From: Plotosus lineatus
Taxonomy: Eukaryota; Chordata; Actinopteri; Siluriformes; Plotosidae
Direction of reading: 5' to 3'
Length of the DNA stretch: 64,000 nucleotides
Assembly (NCBI GenBank): GCA_024760905.1
Contig: CM045733.1
Location: 14,267,501 to 14,331,500 of the forward strand
The first letter of the stretch is position 1. Every line of letters begins with the position of its first letter. Of the stretch, positions 56,291-64,000 are shown in pieces. The position numbers and the translations under genes are program-made. The notes beneath the pieces are model-generated. The model was not told the DNA's origin. It saw only the letters and a program-made list of their open reading frames with translations, and did no database searches.

Positions 56291-56965
56291 GGCGACAGTG
56301 GTGGCACAGTAGCATATTCGCCTCACAACCAGCAGGTCCTGGGTTCGATTCTTGGACTCAGGTGTTTCTGATGATTTGCTTGTTCTCCCCATGTTTACGT
56401 GGATGTCCCCTGGGTACACTGGTTTCCTCGCATTGTTCAAAGACAATCCACATTAATAGGTGTGAGTTTGGGCGGAGGGTGGCCTGGTGGTAAAAGGTTC
56501 TTGATCATTGGTCCTAAGGCTGGGGGTTCAAGCCCCATTCTCAACGCATTGTCGCCGTCCTACCAATGAAGCTAACTGGGTTATCAAAGGCCAGCCATGT
56601 CTCTCACTCTCCATGGGAGGGGCTTCATGTAAAAGAACCATTTCTGACTTTCGACAAGAGTAGCTGCATAGCCTTCAGTGTGTTTTGGCCTTACGATGGC
56701 CTGGCAAGCTGTCCAGAGTGTACTCTGCCCTTGCCCAGAGTTGGCTGGGATGGGCGCCAGCCTCCCCATGATCCTAACTAGGATTAAGCGGTTACAGAAA
56801 ATGAATGATGAAAGATGAAAGGGTTTGGGGTGGGAATCGTTGTGTGTGTGTGTGTGTGTGTGTGTGTTGGCCTTGCACAGTGGTCAGTTTGCCCAGAGTC
56901 AACTGATAGGCACAGCTTTCCTTGCCTCATCCCAGTATGATTAAGCGGTTCAGCCAATGAAGGAA
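56291..56965 (+). mobile_element. SINE-D copy split by a SINE-A insertion
   Basis: A SINE-D head (A box TGGCACAGTAG, CGCCTCACAACCAGCAGGTC, B box GGGTTCGATTC) and body run to ~56470. SINE-A (56471-56812) follows, and the SINE-D tail resumes after a (GT)n at 56841-56868 (TTTGCCCAGAGTCAACTG, GATTAAGCGGTTCAGCC). Confidence 0.75.
56471..56812 (+). mobile_element. SINE-A copy, tail T1, A1 head
   Basis: Forward copy from GGAGGGTGGCCTGGTGGTAA to TTACAGAAAATGAATGATG, inserted in SINE-D. Confidence 0.88.
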
Positions 56966-57252
56966 ATGAGTAAGTAGATATGCGAAATTGTGTGTTCTGA
57001 TTGGCCAGTCTACCTCAAGGCAATCACTGCACCGTTAATAGCTAAATCACTACAGAAGCAGAATAAATGGAAGCGCTCACAATTGTGCCAAGCTAACTGC
57101 CAAAACTAGTGAGATGGCTCTTTTGATCATTCTAGTCTTATTCAGTCATCATCATCATCATCATATCTTATCCCCGTAGAGCAGTGTAGCAATTGGTCTC
57201 TTCCGGAGAAGATTAACCGGGACGCGGGAATGCTTGCTATTTGTCCCCAGCT
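56966..57252. other. Short spacer, (CAT)n 57147-57164
   Basis: No gene; short CAT repeat and unknown sequence up to the truncated SINE. Confidence 0.4.
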
Positions 57253-57659
57253 TTGCAGACTACTCTTTACGAAAGTCAGCAATGGTTCTTTTATATTCCT
57301 CTCACCATAGACAGTGAGAGACATGGCCCGCCTTTGATAACCCAGTTAGCTGCACTGTGGGGATAGTGACAACCCTGTGGGGACTCAAACTCCCAACCTT
57401 AGGATCAGCGATCCTGCACCCTATCCACTAGACCAGTGTTTCCCAACCCCTGTTCCGCGGCACATTAGTGTGCCGTGAGAAATCATCAGGTGTGCCGCGG
57501 AAGATTAACCAATTTCACTTAGCGTGTAGTAACAGTGCTGTTCTGCTAGAGGGCAGTATCATTTTTGTTCCGTGGTGTGCCTCGTGATTTTTCTAATGTA
57601 AAAGGTGTGCCTTGGCCCAAAATGGTTGGGAAACACTGCACTAGACCACCACTGCCATG
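57253..57659 (-). mobile_element. SINE-A fragment (A2 head), split by a hAT MITE
   Basis: Reverse copy lacking its tail: body from TTTGCAGACTACTC to the head at ~57433, resuming at 57639 (CTAGACCACCACTGCC). Confidence 0.85.
57426..57646. mobile_element. 205-bp hAT-like MITE with perfect 8-bp TSD
   Basis: Element 57434-57638 with perfect 15-bp inverted ends CAGTGTTTCCCAACC / GGTTGGGAAACACTG and an 8-bp target duplication CACTAGAC (57426-57433 and 57639-57646), the hallmark of hAT insertion. The target is the tRNA-like head of the SINE. Confidence 0.95.
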
Positions 57660-58234
57660 TCTTATTCAGTAAAAAGCAGCAAATGAGACAACAGTGTATG
57701 ATGGGAAGGACAAATTTATGTTTTTTATTTTCAAGAATTTTTTCCCATGAATCATGAATTTATCGGCCTGCTGTGCAGAAATTGTTTCCATTTATCAGTG
57801 TCGCCTGCTTCTGGAATATCAGATCGATGATCTGTGGTATGGGTGAAGTCATGACTTGCACCAGACTTGGATTTAAGTGAGGAAGAGTCACGCAGCTCAT
57901 CAGCCCCACTCTATCGTCCCGGTCTATCCAAGTCCAGTGGCACGACATAGTCAAAACAGCTGGAGATAGGTCAGGATGCAGTGGATGGCCGGCAGTATCC
58001 TGTGTGTCTCACTGTGCCTTAGTTGCGCTTTATGACGCTTTGCTGTGTCCAGTTTCTTGTCCGCTGAACCAATTTGGTGTTTTTTTCTGCACAATCAGCC
58101 TGATCCAGTCTTCACATGTGTAGGTAGACAGCAACTCTTACCGACTGTCTTGTGGCATGCACACATGACAGGGGAGACTCGTGGTGGCTGGGACGCACAA
58201 TCACAGGTCCAAAAGATATGTTCACTGCCCTCAC
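57660..58234. other. No gene recognised
   Basis: Unique-looking sequence. A donor-like CGGTAAGAG on the minus strand near 58140 is not matched by a coiled-coil frame. Confidence 0.35.
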
Positions 58235-58505
58235 AAGCAGGGTACATCTTGAACAGTTCACCAGACCATCCCAGGACCAACACACCCAAAAAAAATCATT
58301 CACACATACTCACACTAAGAAGTAATTGGAAAAGCAATTAAACCTAATGTGCATGCCTTTTGCCCGTGTGAGGAAACCAGAGAACCTACAAGAAAACCCC
58401 ATGCATGCACAAAGAGAAACTGCAAACAATCTCATCGAACCCGGCACCCAAACCCAGGAGCTTCTAGTTGTAAAGGCAGACGCGCTAATCACTACATGGC
58501 CATGA
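58235..58505 (-). mobile_element. SINE-D copy, reverse
   Basis: GCAGGGTACATCTTGAACAG, CACACATACTCACACTAAG, AACCTAATGTGCATGCC and a head at the right (minus strand CTAGAAGCTCCTGGGTTTGG). Confidence 0.7.
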
Positions 58506-58563
58506 CGCATGGCTCAACACCTTGCCAACACATTTTGTTAGATTTATATGTAATCTGTCCCCA

Positions 58564-58565
<2 letters not shown>

Positions 58566-58600
<35 letters not shown>
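58566..58600. repeat. (TG)n microsatellite
   Basis: A ~35-bp TG run. Confidence 0.95.
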
Positions 58601-58602
<2 letters not shown>

Positions 58603-58783
58603 AAACATACTTAATTAAAAAACCAACACGGAACAGTAGCTTGTTGTTATTGTTGCTTGGCAAATAAGCCGATCTTTGTTTACATATCCTCCACCAATGC
58701 TGCACCAAGCTAGTTGTTTTTACCGATCCACCACCGACCCATAGACATCAACTCCTGCATCAAATCTAATCAGAATAACCTTT

Positions 58784-59310
58784 GGCAGACACTTTTATCC
58801 AAAATGAATAACATTTGTTATTTTAGTACAACTGAGCAATTGACAGGGGCAGTGGTGGTCTAGTGGTATAAGGCGCCGGATCGCTGATCCAAAGGTTGGG
58901 GGTTTGAGTCCCACTCTCCACAAGGTTGTCACTGTCCCCCCCAGTGTAGCTAATTGGGTTATCAAAGGCCAGCCATGTCTCTCTCACTGTCTATGGTGTG
59001 AGGCATGTAAAAGAACCATTGCTGACTTTCGACAAGAGTAGCTGCAAAGCCGTCGGCGTGTTTCCACCCTGCGATGGCCTGGCGAGCTGTCCAGGGTGTA
59101 CTCTGCCTTCGCCCTGAGTTGGCTAGGATGGGCACCAGCCTCCCCGTGACTCTAATTAGGATGAAGCGGTTACAGAAAATGAACTGAATTGAGCAATTGA
59201 TGGTTAAGGGCCTTGCCAAGGCCCCAACAGGGGTAACTTGGTGGTATTGGGGTTTGAACCCACAACCTTTGAATCAGTATCCCAGTACCTTAATCCCCAC
59301 CGCCTTTATT
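58784..59310 (-). mobile_element. SINE-C copy split by a SINE-A insertion
   Basis: Reverse SINE-C: left CTTTGGCAGACACTTTTATC and ACAACTGAGCAATTGA, then after the SINE-A the remainder TGGTTAAGGGCCTTGCC and a tRNA-like B box on the minus strand (GGGTTCAAACCCC). Confidence 0.8.
58850..59187 (+). mobile_element. SINE-A copy, tail T1, A2 head, TSD
   Basis: Forward copy; TGGTCTAGTGGTATAAGG head, body, T1 tail with GATGAAGCGGTTACAG. The target TGAGCAATTGA is found at both edges. Confidence 0.92.
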
Positions 59311-60378
59311 CCGCTTTCTCTGCTACCATAGCAAGATGTGTTTGACATTCCAGCGTGCACCAAGGCGTATCAGAAGGTCATGCCAAAAATCAGAGATTAG
59401 CTCAATCATTCCTTCATTCTTTTCCACCATCAAAGCCCAGATCAGATAAGGAGTGGATTGGTCATGTGACTGCTCCAGTGGTGTTTAAATCGGTATGCTC
59501 CTCCAGGCTGTGTGCAGAACTGAAAGACATACTGTTTACACTTTCTATCTTAATATGGAGAAACTGAAGCCACTGAGTGCATTGAGGGAAAGCAGAGAGC
59601 ATCAACGTTCCCGCAAACTTGAAAGTAATGCCTCACCAGGGGCCGTCTCTCATTACAACATTAAAACATGCCATGTGTGTTCCAGAGCTTGCACAAGCAT
59701 TATAAACACTGGTCAAATAGTACACAAATGTACTGCAAGGTTACAGCAATGCCCACTGGTCCAAACCTTTCAACAAAAAGGCTATTGTATGGAAAGGCAG
59801 GTGATCTAATTTATTTTCCATCAATGAGCACATTAGTAGGATATTAAAAGTACACGAAGGAGGCATAAATGAGATTTTTATTTCCACATGGTTATGTAGT
59901 CAGGGTGTAGCTTTATACGCATTCATCGTTTTCATGCCAAGTTGGCAAATGCTGGATTTAAACAGGCTTTTCACTCGAAGGATTAGAAAAATGGTTTTCT
60001 GTCAAACGTTAAGTAAACAATGTGTAATCTGCTGCATCATAACTGCTGATTAAAAAATTGAAACGAGCATAAATGCACTAAGTTAAAGGCCATCTCGGAC
60101 AGGCAAGGGGGAGAAAAAAAGAGACTCTAGAGAGACAGTAGCTGTAGGACCGTTCCTACTCATGTTATATATACGATAATATTTTAAATGAAACAGCAGG
60201 CCGAGCTATGTTTCAATAAACACATCGTTCGAGTAATTCATTTCTTTTCATGAGAACCATGTAATTATAGCTTTGAAACATCTGCTTGTATGATAGTATT
60301 TTCCGATTGGCTGGTTTGAGTTTTTTTAGAAATGGCTGATATCTTGGGATTTTCAAATCCAAAAGAGTTCACACCGAA
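59311..60378. other. No gene recognised
   Basis: About 1 kb of unique-looking DNA; no phase-compatible coiled-coil exon seen on the minus strand. Confidence 0.35.
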
Positions 60379-60380
60379 TA

Positions 60381-60867
60381 CAGGGATCCCTCACTTTCCG
60401 TGGTTAATGGAGACCGAGACCCCCCGCGACCACCGATTTCTGCGAAGTAGGATCGACACCCCCCTGACTGACTATACGTACATGTATATGTGTATATAAT
60501 ATCAATAAATACATATTCAAGGCTATAAATGCTTATAATAACAATTAAACATTCAAAAATAATGTATAAGATGTAAATAAAATATAAATACACACAGACG
60601 CACAGACACACACTGAGAGGCGCACCTCAAATAAAAATGTAAGTTTTGTTCGGGAGTTTTGTGTTGGTTTTTTTTTTTGTTTGTTTGATTTTGTTTGTTT
60701 GGGGTTTTTTTGCATAATTGGCCTTGTTTTGTGGCATTTTCCTCAACGTTTTCCCTATTTTTCCTTAATTTCCTTATTTTTGTATTTTTTGATGAATAGT
60801 TTTGAAAAACCCACAATACACTAAAGCTGCAGAAACTGAAGCACGAAGTAGCGAAGGATTACTATAG
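60381..60867. mobile_element. MITE, uninterrupted copy of the family at 23741-24445
   Basis: Left end CAGGGATCCCTCACTTTCC after TA; right side GCAGAAACTGAAGCACGAAG to GGATTACTATAG before TA. About 487 bp, with TTTG-rich sequence inside. Confidence 0.8.
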
Positions 60868-60887
60868 TATTATAAGGTGAAGCCACA

Positions 60888-60920
60888 TACACACAAACAC
60901 ACACACACACAGACACATGT

Positions 60921-60955
<35 letters not shown>

Positions 60956-61037
60956 TGCAAAAACAACACCACACACACACAGGCGTGCACACACAGACAC
61001 ATGTGCACACACACACACACACACACACACGTGTGCA

Positions 61038-61084
<47 letters not shown>

Positions 61085-61134
61085 AAACACACACACACCC
61101 AAACACACACACACCCAAACACACACACAGAGAA
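60888..61134. repeat. (CA)n array with variant units
   Basis: About 245 bp of CA with CACACATGTGCA, ACGTGTGCAAAAAC and ACCCAAACAC variants, including two similar ~75-bp stretches. Confidence 0.95.
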
Positions 61135-61376
61135 AGACAGATAGTTCAATGGATAAGAAAGGTCAAAGAAAAATGGTTACGATTTATTTGAGCTGCCAGG
61201 AACAATATAGTAAGTCTGACAACCGCCAACCCTCCTATCAGCCAAGAACAAGAATGAGACTTATCATGGGCAAAGGTCCACCAAAACCAGAGGTGACATT
61301 TTTCCTCAGCTTTTAACCCTCCAGTTATTGTTGTTTATTACCAGCAGCTCCTGGCATGTTTCTGCATGATGGGATG

Positions 61377-61727
61377 CATTGCACTGTCTGTAAGCCGAAA
61401 GGAAGCCACAGCGAATCATCTGATTCACACGTTTGATTTGGCAGAGGTTTTTACGTCGGAGGCCCTTCCTGTCACAACCCTTTTTTTTAGCAAAGGACAG
61501 AAACACGCTGACGACTTTGCAGCTGTTCTTTCCGAAAGTCAGCAATGGTTCTTTTACATCAACCTCTCACCATAGACACTGAGAGACATGGCCCGCCTTT
61601 GATAACCCAGTTAGCTGCACTGGGGGGAGGACAGTGACAACCTTGTGGAGTGGGACTTGAACCCCCAACCTTTGGATCAGCGATCCAGCGCCCTATACCA
61701 CTAGACCATCACTGCCCCATTGCACTG
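61377..61727 (-). mobile_element. SINE-A, tail T2, A2 head, 10-bp TSD
   Basis: Reverse SINE at 61387-61717, duplication CATTGCACTG on both sides (61377-61386, 61718-61727). The T2 tail is shortened: AAGCCGAAAGGAAG joins directly to CCACAGCGAATCATCTG in mixed orientation, so a small inversion or template switch occurred at its 3' end. Confidence 0.9.
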
Positions 61728-62320
61728 ATTGGCATATTATAGAACCACATAATTGTGCAGATGCCCGTAATAAACCGGGTGATGGGTGTTGTGATAATTG
61801 AAAATTACGCACCAAAGACAAGGTGGATGTTGCTGAATAGCCTACACAGTTCAGGAACATCCACCAAGCCTGAGAACAGTTGTCTCAGGATATACTTCAC
61901 AGGAACATAAAAGACAAATTAAAGTGAGATTTTTATAGTTTATATTTTAACCATTACAGAAGCAGGTCTGGTGAGCACTGTGTAACTGTAGGCAGTTCAA
62001 GATTAAACCCAGAATTTTAGTATATACTACACCGAAGCAGAAGTAAACAGCACTGAGTGATGGTGGGTTTTTAAGTTCATTCAGTGTTTCAGGATATACT
62101 ACATGGGAACACCAGGAAAGTGAACAGAAATTTAATTGTAATGGCCTTCTTATCCCTAGAATGGGATAATGATGGTGCTGCCTACTTCAAGTGACCATAA
62201 AAAAAAATCATGAGTGTCCATTGTTTTGACACTTCAAGCTTATTCACTCAGGATAATAGTTGTAATTCCTAGATAAGCGACCAATTAGAGTGTAGCATTC
62301 CTGCATAGTGTACACTAATA
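61728..62320. other. No gene recognised
   Basis: Two related phrases (CAGTTGTCTCAGGATATACT/GTGTTTCAGGATATACTACA) suggest a small internal repeat; otherwise unknown. Confidence 0.3.
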
Positions 62321-62329
62321 CAGTGGTCC

Positions 62330-63188
62330 CCAAACTTTTAATCACCGCGGACCAGTCAACACTTGGCAAATTTACCACGGACCGGGGGAGTGGGGCGGGT
62401 GTCGTCATAAATTGTATTGTAAATATAACAGTTATATAAAATATTATTATTAATAATAATAATAATAATAATAAGTTCAGTTCATTTTCTGTAACCGCTT
62501 CATCCTAATTAGGGTCGCGGGGAGGCTGGTGCCCATCCGAGCCAACTCAGGGCGAGGGCAGAGTACACCCTGGACAGCTCGCCAGGTCATCGCAGGGCAG
62601 AAACACGCTGACGGCTTTGCAGCTACTCTTGTCGAAAGTCAGCAATGGTTCTTTTACATGCCTCACACCATAGACAGTGAGAGACATGGCCGGCCTTTGA
62701 TAACCCAGTTAGCTGCACTGGGGGGGACAGTGACAACCTTGTGGACAGTGGGACTCGAACCCCCAACCTTTGGATCAGCGATCCGGTGCCTTATACCACT
62801 AGACCACCACTGCCCCAATAATAATATGTACTCCATGAATGTTATTTTTCAACAGCTGAAATAAAGTTGGTTGGGAAGTAGAGCTTGAACTTTTATTAAA
62901 AAAAAAACCCAAATGATCATGCACCAGCTGGGAGAATGAAGGCTCAGGCTCAGGCTCACATCGTTTGAAACATGTCCAGCAGGCCTCTGTTCATGTGTCC
63001 CATTGTGGGTTACATTTTAGCGCTCAAATAACCGGGAGAGAATCCGGTCATTTTTCAAAATAAAAGACTTTTTCGAAATTAAAGATCGTTTAGATTCAGA
63101 TTCAGATAATAAATAAAACGGAAATAATGAATTATTTCTTCTGCGAACCGGTACCAACCGAGCCATGGACCGGTGGTTGGGGACCACT
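62330..63188. mobile_element. hAT-like non-autonomous element with SINE-A inside
   Basis: Ends CAGTGGTCCCCAAAC (62322 area) and GGTTGGGGACCACT (~63176-63189), nearly complementary. Subterminal ACCGCGGACCAG/ACCGGTGG motifs. An exact 8-bp target duplication is not evident. Confidence 0.65.
62473..62816 (-). mobile_element. SINE-A copy, tail T1, A2 head
   Basis: Reverse copy inside the hAT-like element, flanked by AATAATAATA on both sides (part of a pre-existing AAT repeat). Well preserved. Confidence 0.92.
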
Positions 63189-63423
63189 AATATACACATT
63201 CCCTCACAAACATCTGCAAAGGACTATTAAAGTGAACATTCCCCAGATTTTTACAATTCTCCATCCAATACATAACTAACTTGCCATGGGTACCATTCCC
63301 AAATTATGGTCGTGACCCAAAATAGGTTGCCAATTGTCCAAGTTAAATGCATAACAATGCTAAGATACTGTGCTGTGAATTCATTTCGCAAAGAAAGTAC
63401 AAGAGTATTGCTGTGCTGGTCTG

Positions 63424-63454
<31 letters not shown>

Positions 63455-63806
63455 CGCATCCTGAAAATGTAATCATAGCTTCTGGTTGAAAGAAGGTTAA
63501 GTGTGACTAATGTAATTCCCGCGCTGTCGTTCACATGCATAATTTCGTAATGAAAGCACAAGAAGGAGTTCATTAATGTCGGCTTCATCAAAGTCACTTC
63601 AAATAACAGTGAGAGGCTTCAGAGGCTGTGTTACTTGAGTCGTACTCCCTCCAAAAAAAAAAAAAAAAAAAATTGCAATCCACTCATAATTTCTCTTTAA
63701 TGTTGCTAACAAAGAAATAGCCAGGCAAAAAAACAAACAATGCTAAAAAAAAAATAACCTTCATAATAGATATCAACGCTTTTGAAGCAGCTTCGTGTCA
63801 CAGAGA
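63189..63806. repeat. Non-coding spacer with (CT)n 63421-63452
   Basis: AT-rich DNA with a ~30-bp CT run and poly-A runs near 63651-63672; no gene. Confidence 0.6.
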
Positions 63807-64000
63807 AATGTTCATCCGTCCATTCATTCATTTTCTGAAAATCTTAATCCTTATTAGGGTGGTGGGGAGGCTGGCGAACATCCCAGCCAACTCTGGGCTA
63901 GGGCAGGGTACACCCTGGACAGTTGGCCAGGCCATTGCCGGGCAGAAACACACTGACGGCTATGCGGCTACTCTTGACGAGGGACAACACTCACATAGCC
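63807..64000 (-). mobile_element. SINE-A copy, tail T1 (cut by window edge)
   Basis: Reverse T1 tail CATTCATTTTCTGAAAATC to GGCTACTCTTGACGAGG. The last ~15 bp (ACAACACTCACATAGCC) diverge from the SINE-A body and look like SINE-D sequence, so this copy may be mosaic. Confidence 0.8.

Noticed and set aside
58112..58303. Possible upstream ccdc136 exon with donor CGGTAAGAG
   Set aside because: The frame is not coiled-coil, includes SINE-D sequence, and no acceptor or phase match to 55904 could be shown.
60821..61191. Open frames of VCVCVC or HTHTHT
   Set aside because: Products of the CA microsatellite in different frames; the same applies at 18679-19184, 23386-23727 and 45642-46043.
62322..63188. 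Exact hAT target duplication for this element
   Set aside because: The eight bases on the two sides (CACTAATA and AATATACA) do not match, so the boundary or superfamily remains unproven.

Overview
This is nuclear DNA from a ray-finned fish, most likely a teleost. The evidence is spliced vertebrate exons, many Tc1-like transposons, tRNA-derived SINEs with (GAATGA)n-type tails, RTE/L2-type LINE remnants and long CA, GATA and GACA microsatellites. I cannot name the species. One SINE family here looks ostariophysan-like, but that is a weak hint.

Two real genes are visible, both on the minus strand. At the left edge (850-1243) is the first coding exon of a filamin, best matched to filamin C (flnc). 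A CpG-rich 5' flank lies at about 1244-2000, and the rest of the gene lies off the left edge. Further right are exons of a coiled-coil gene whose exon order and protein pattern match CCDC136, the gene immediately upstream of FLNC in mammals. Three coding exons (55797-55904, 51422-51656, 51115-51249) join in a consistent reading frame. A probable last exon (26722-26814) encodes a C-terminal membrane anchor. Upstream ccdc136 exons are not recognised and may lie beyond 64000.

Nearly everything else, including the ~24 kb between ccdc136 exons and the ~24 kb between ccdc136 and flnc, is a nested graveyard of mobile DNA. The main player is a tRNA-headed SINE, called SINE-A here, with more than 20 copies. 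Its shared head and body are joined to either of two unrelated 3' tails. T1 is L2-like and ends in CCTAATTAGGATTAAGCGG plus GAATGA repeats. T2 contains CTGTGGCGACCCCTGA and GCCGAAAGG, and matches the 3' end of an RTE-like LINE in this window. Other residents are two interrupted Tc1-like transposons (30848-33457, 48982-50571) and fragments of more, pogo/Tigger-like and hAT-like non-autonomous elements, at least four LINE reverse transcriptase remnants, and a 1.2 kb TA-flanked element at 20030-21235 built largely from an ~11-bp CGGAA-centred repeat.

No prokaryotic-type system, CRISPR array or intact transposase was found. The observations most worth a second look are the SINE-A tail exchange, the 11-bp array element, the filled/empty insertion pairs and the compound GATA/GACA array at 40977-42316.
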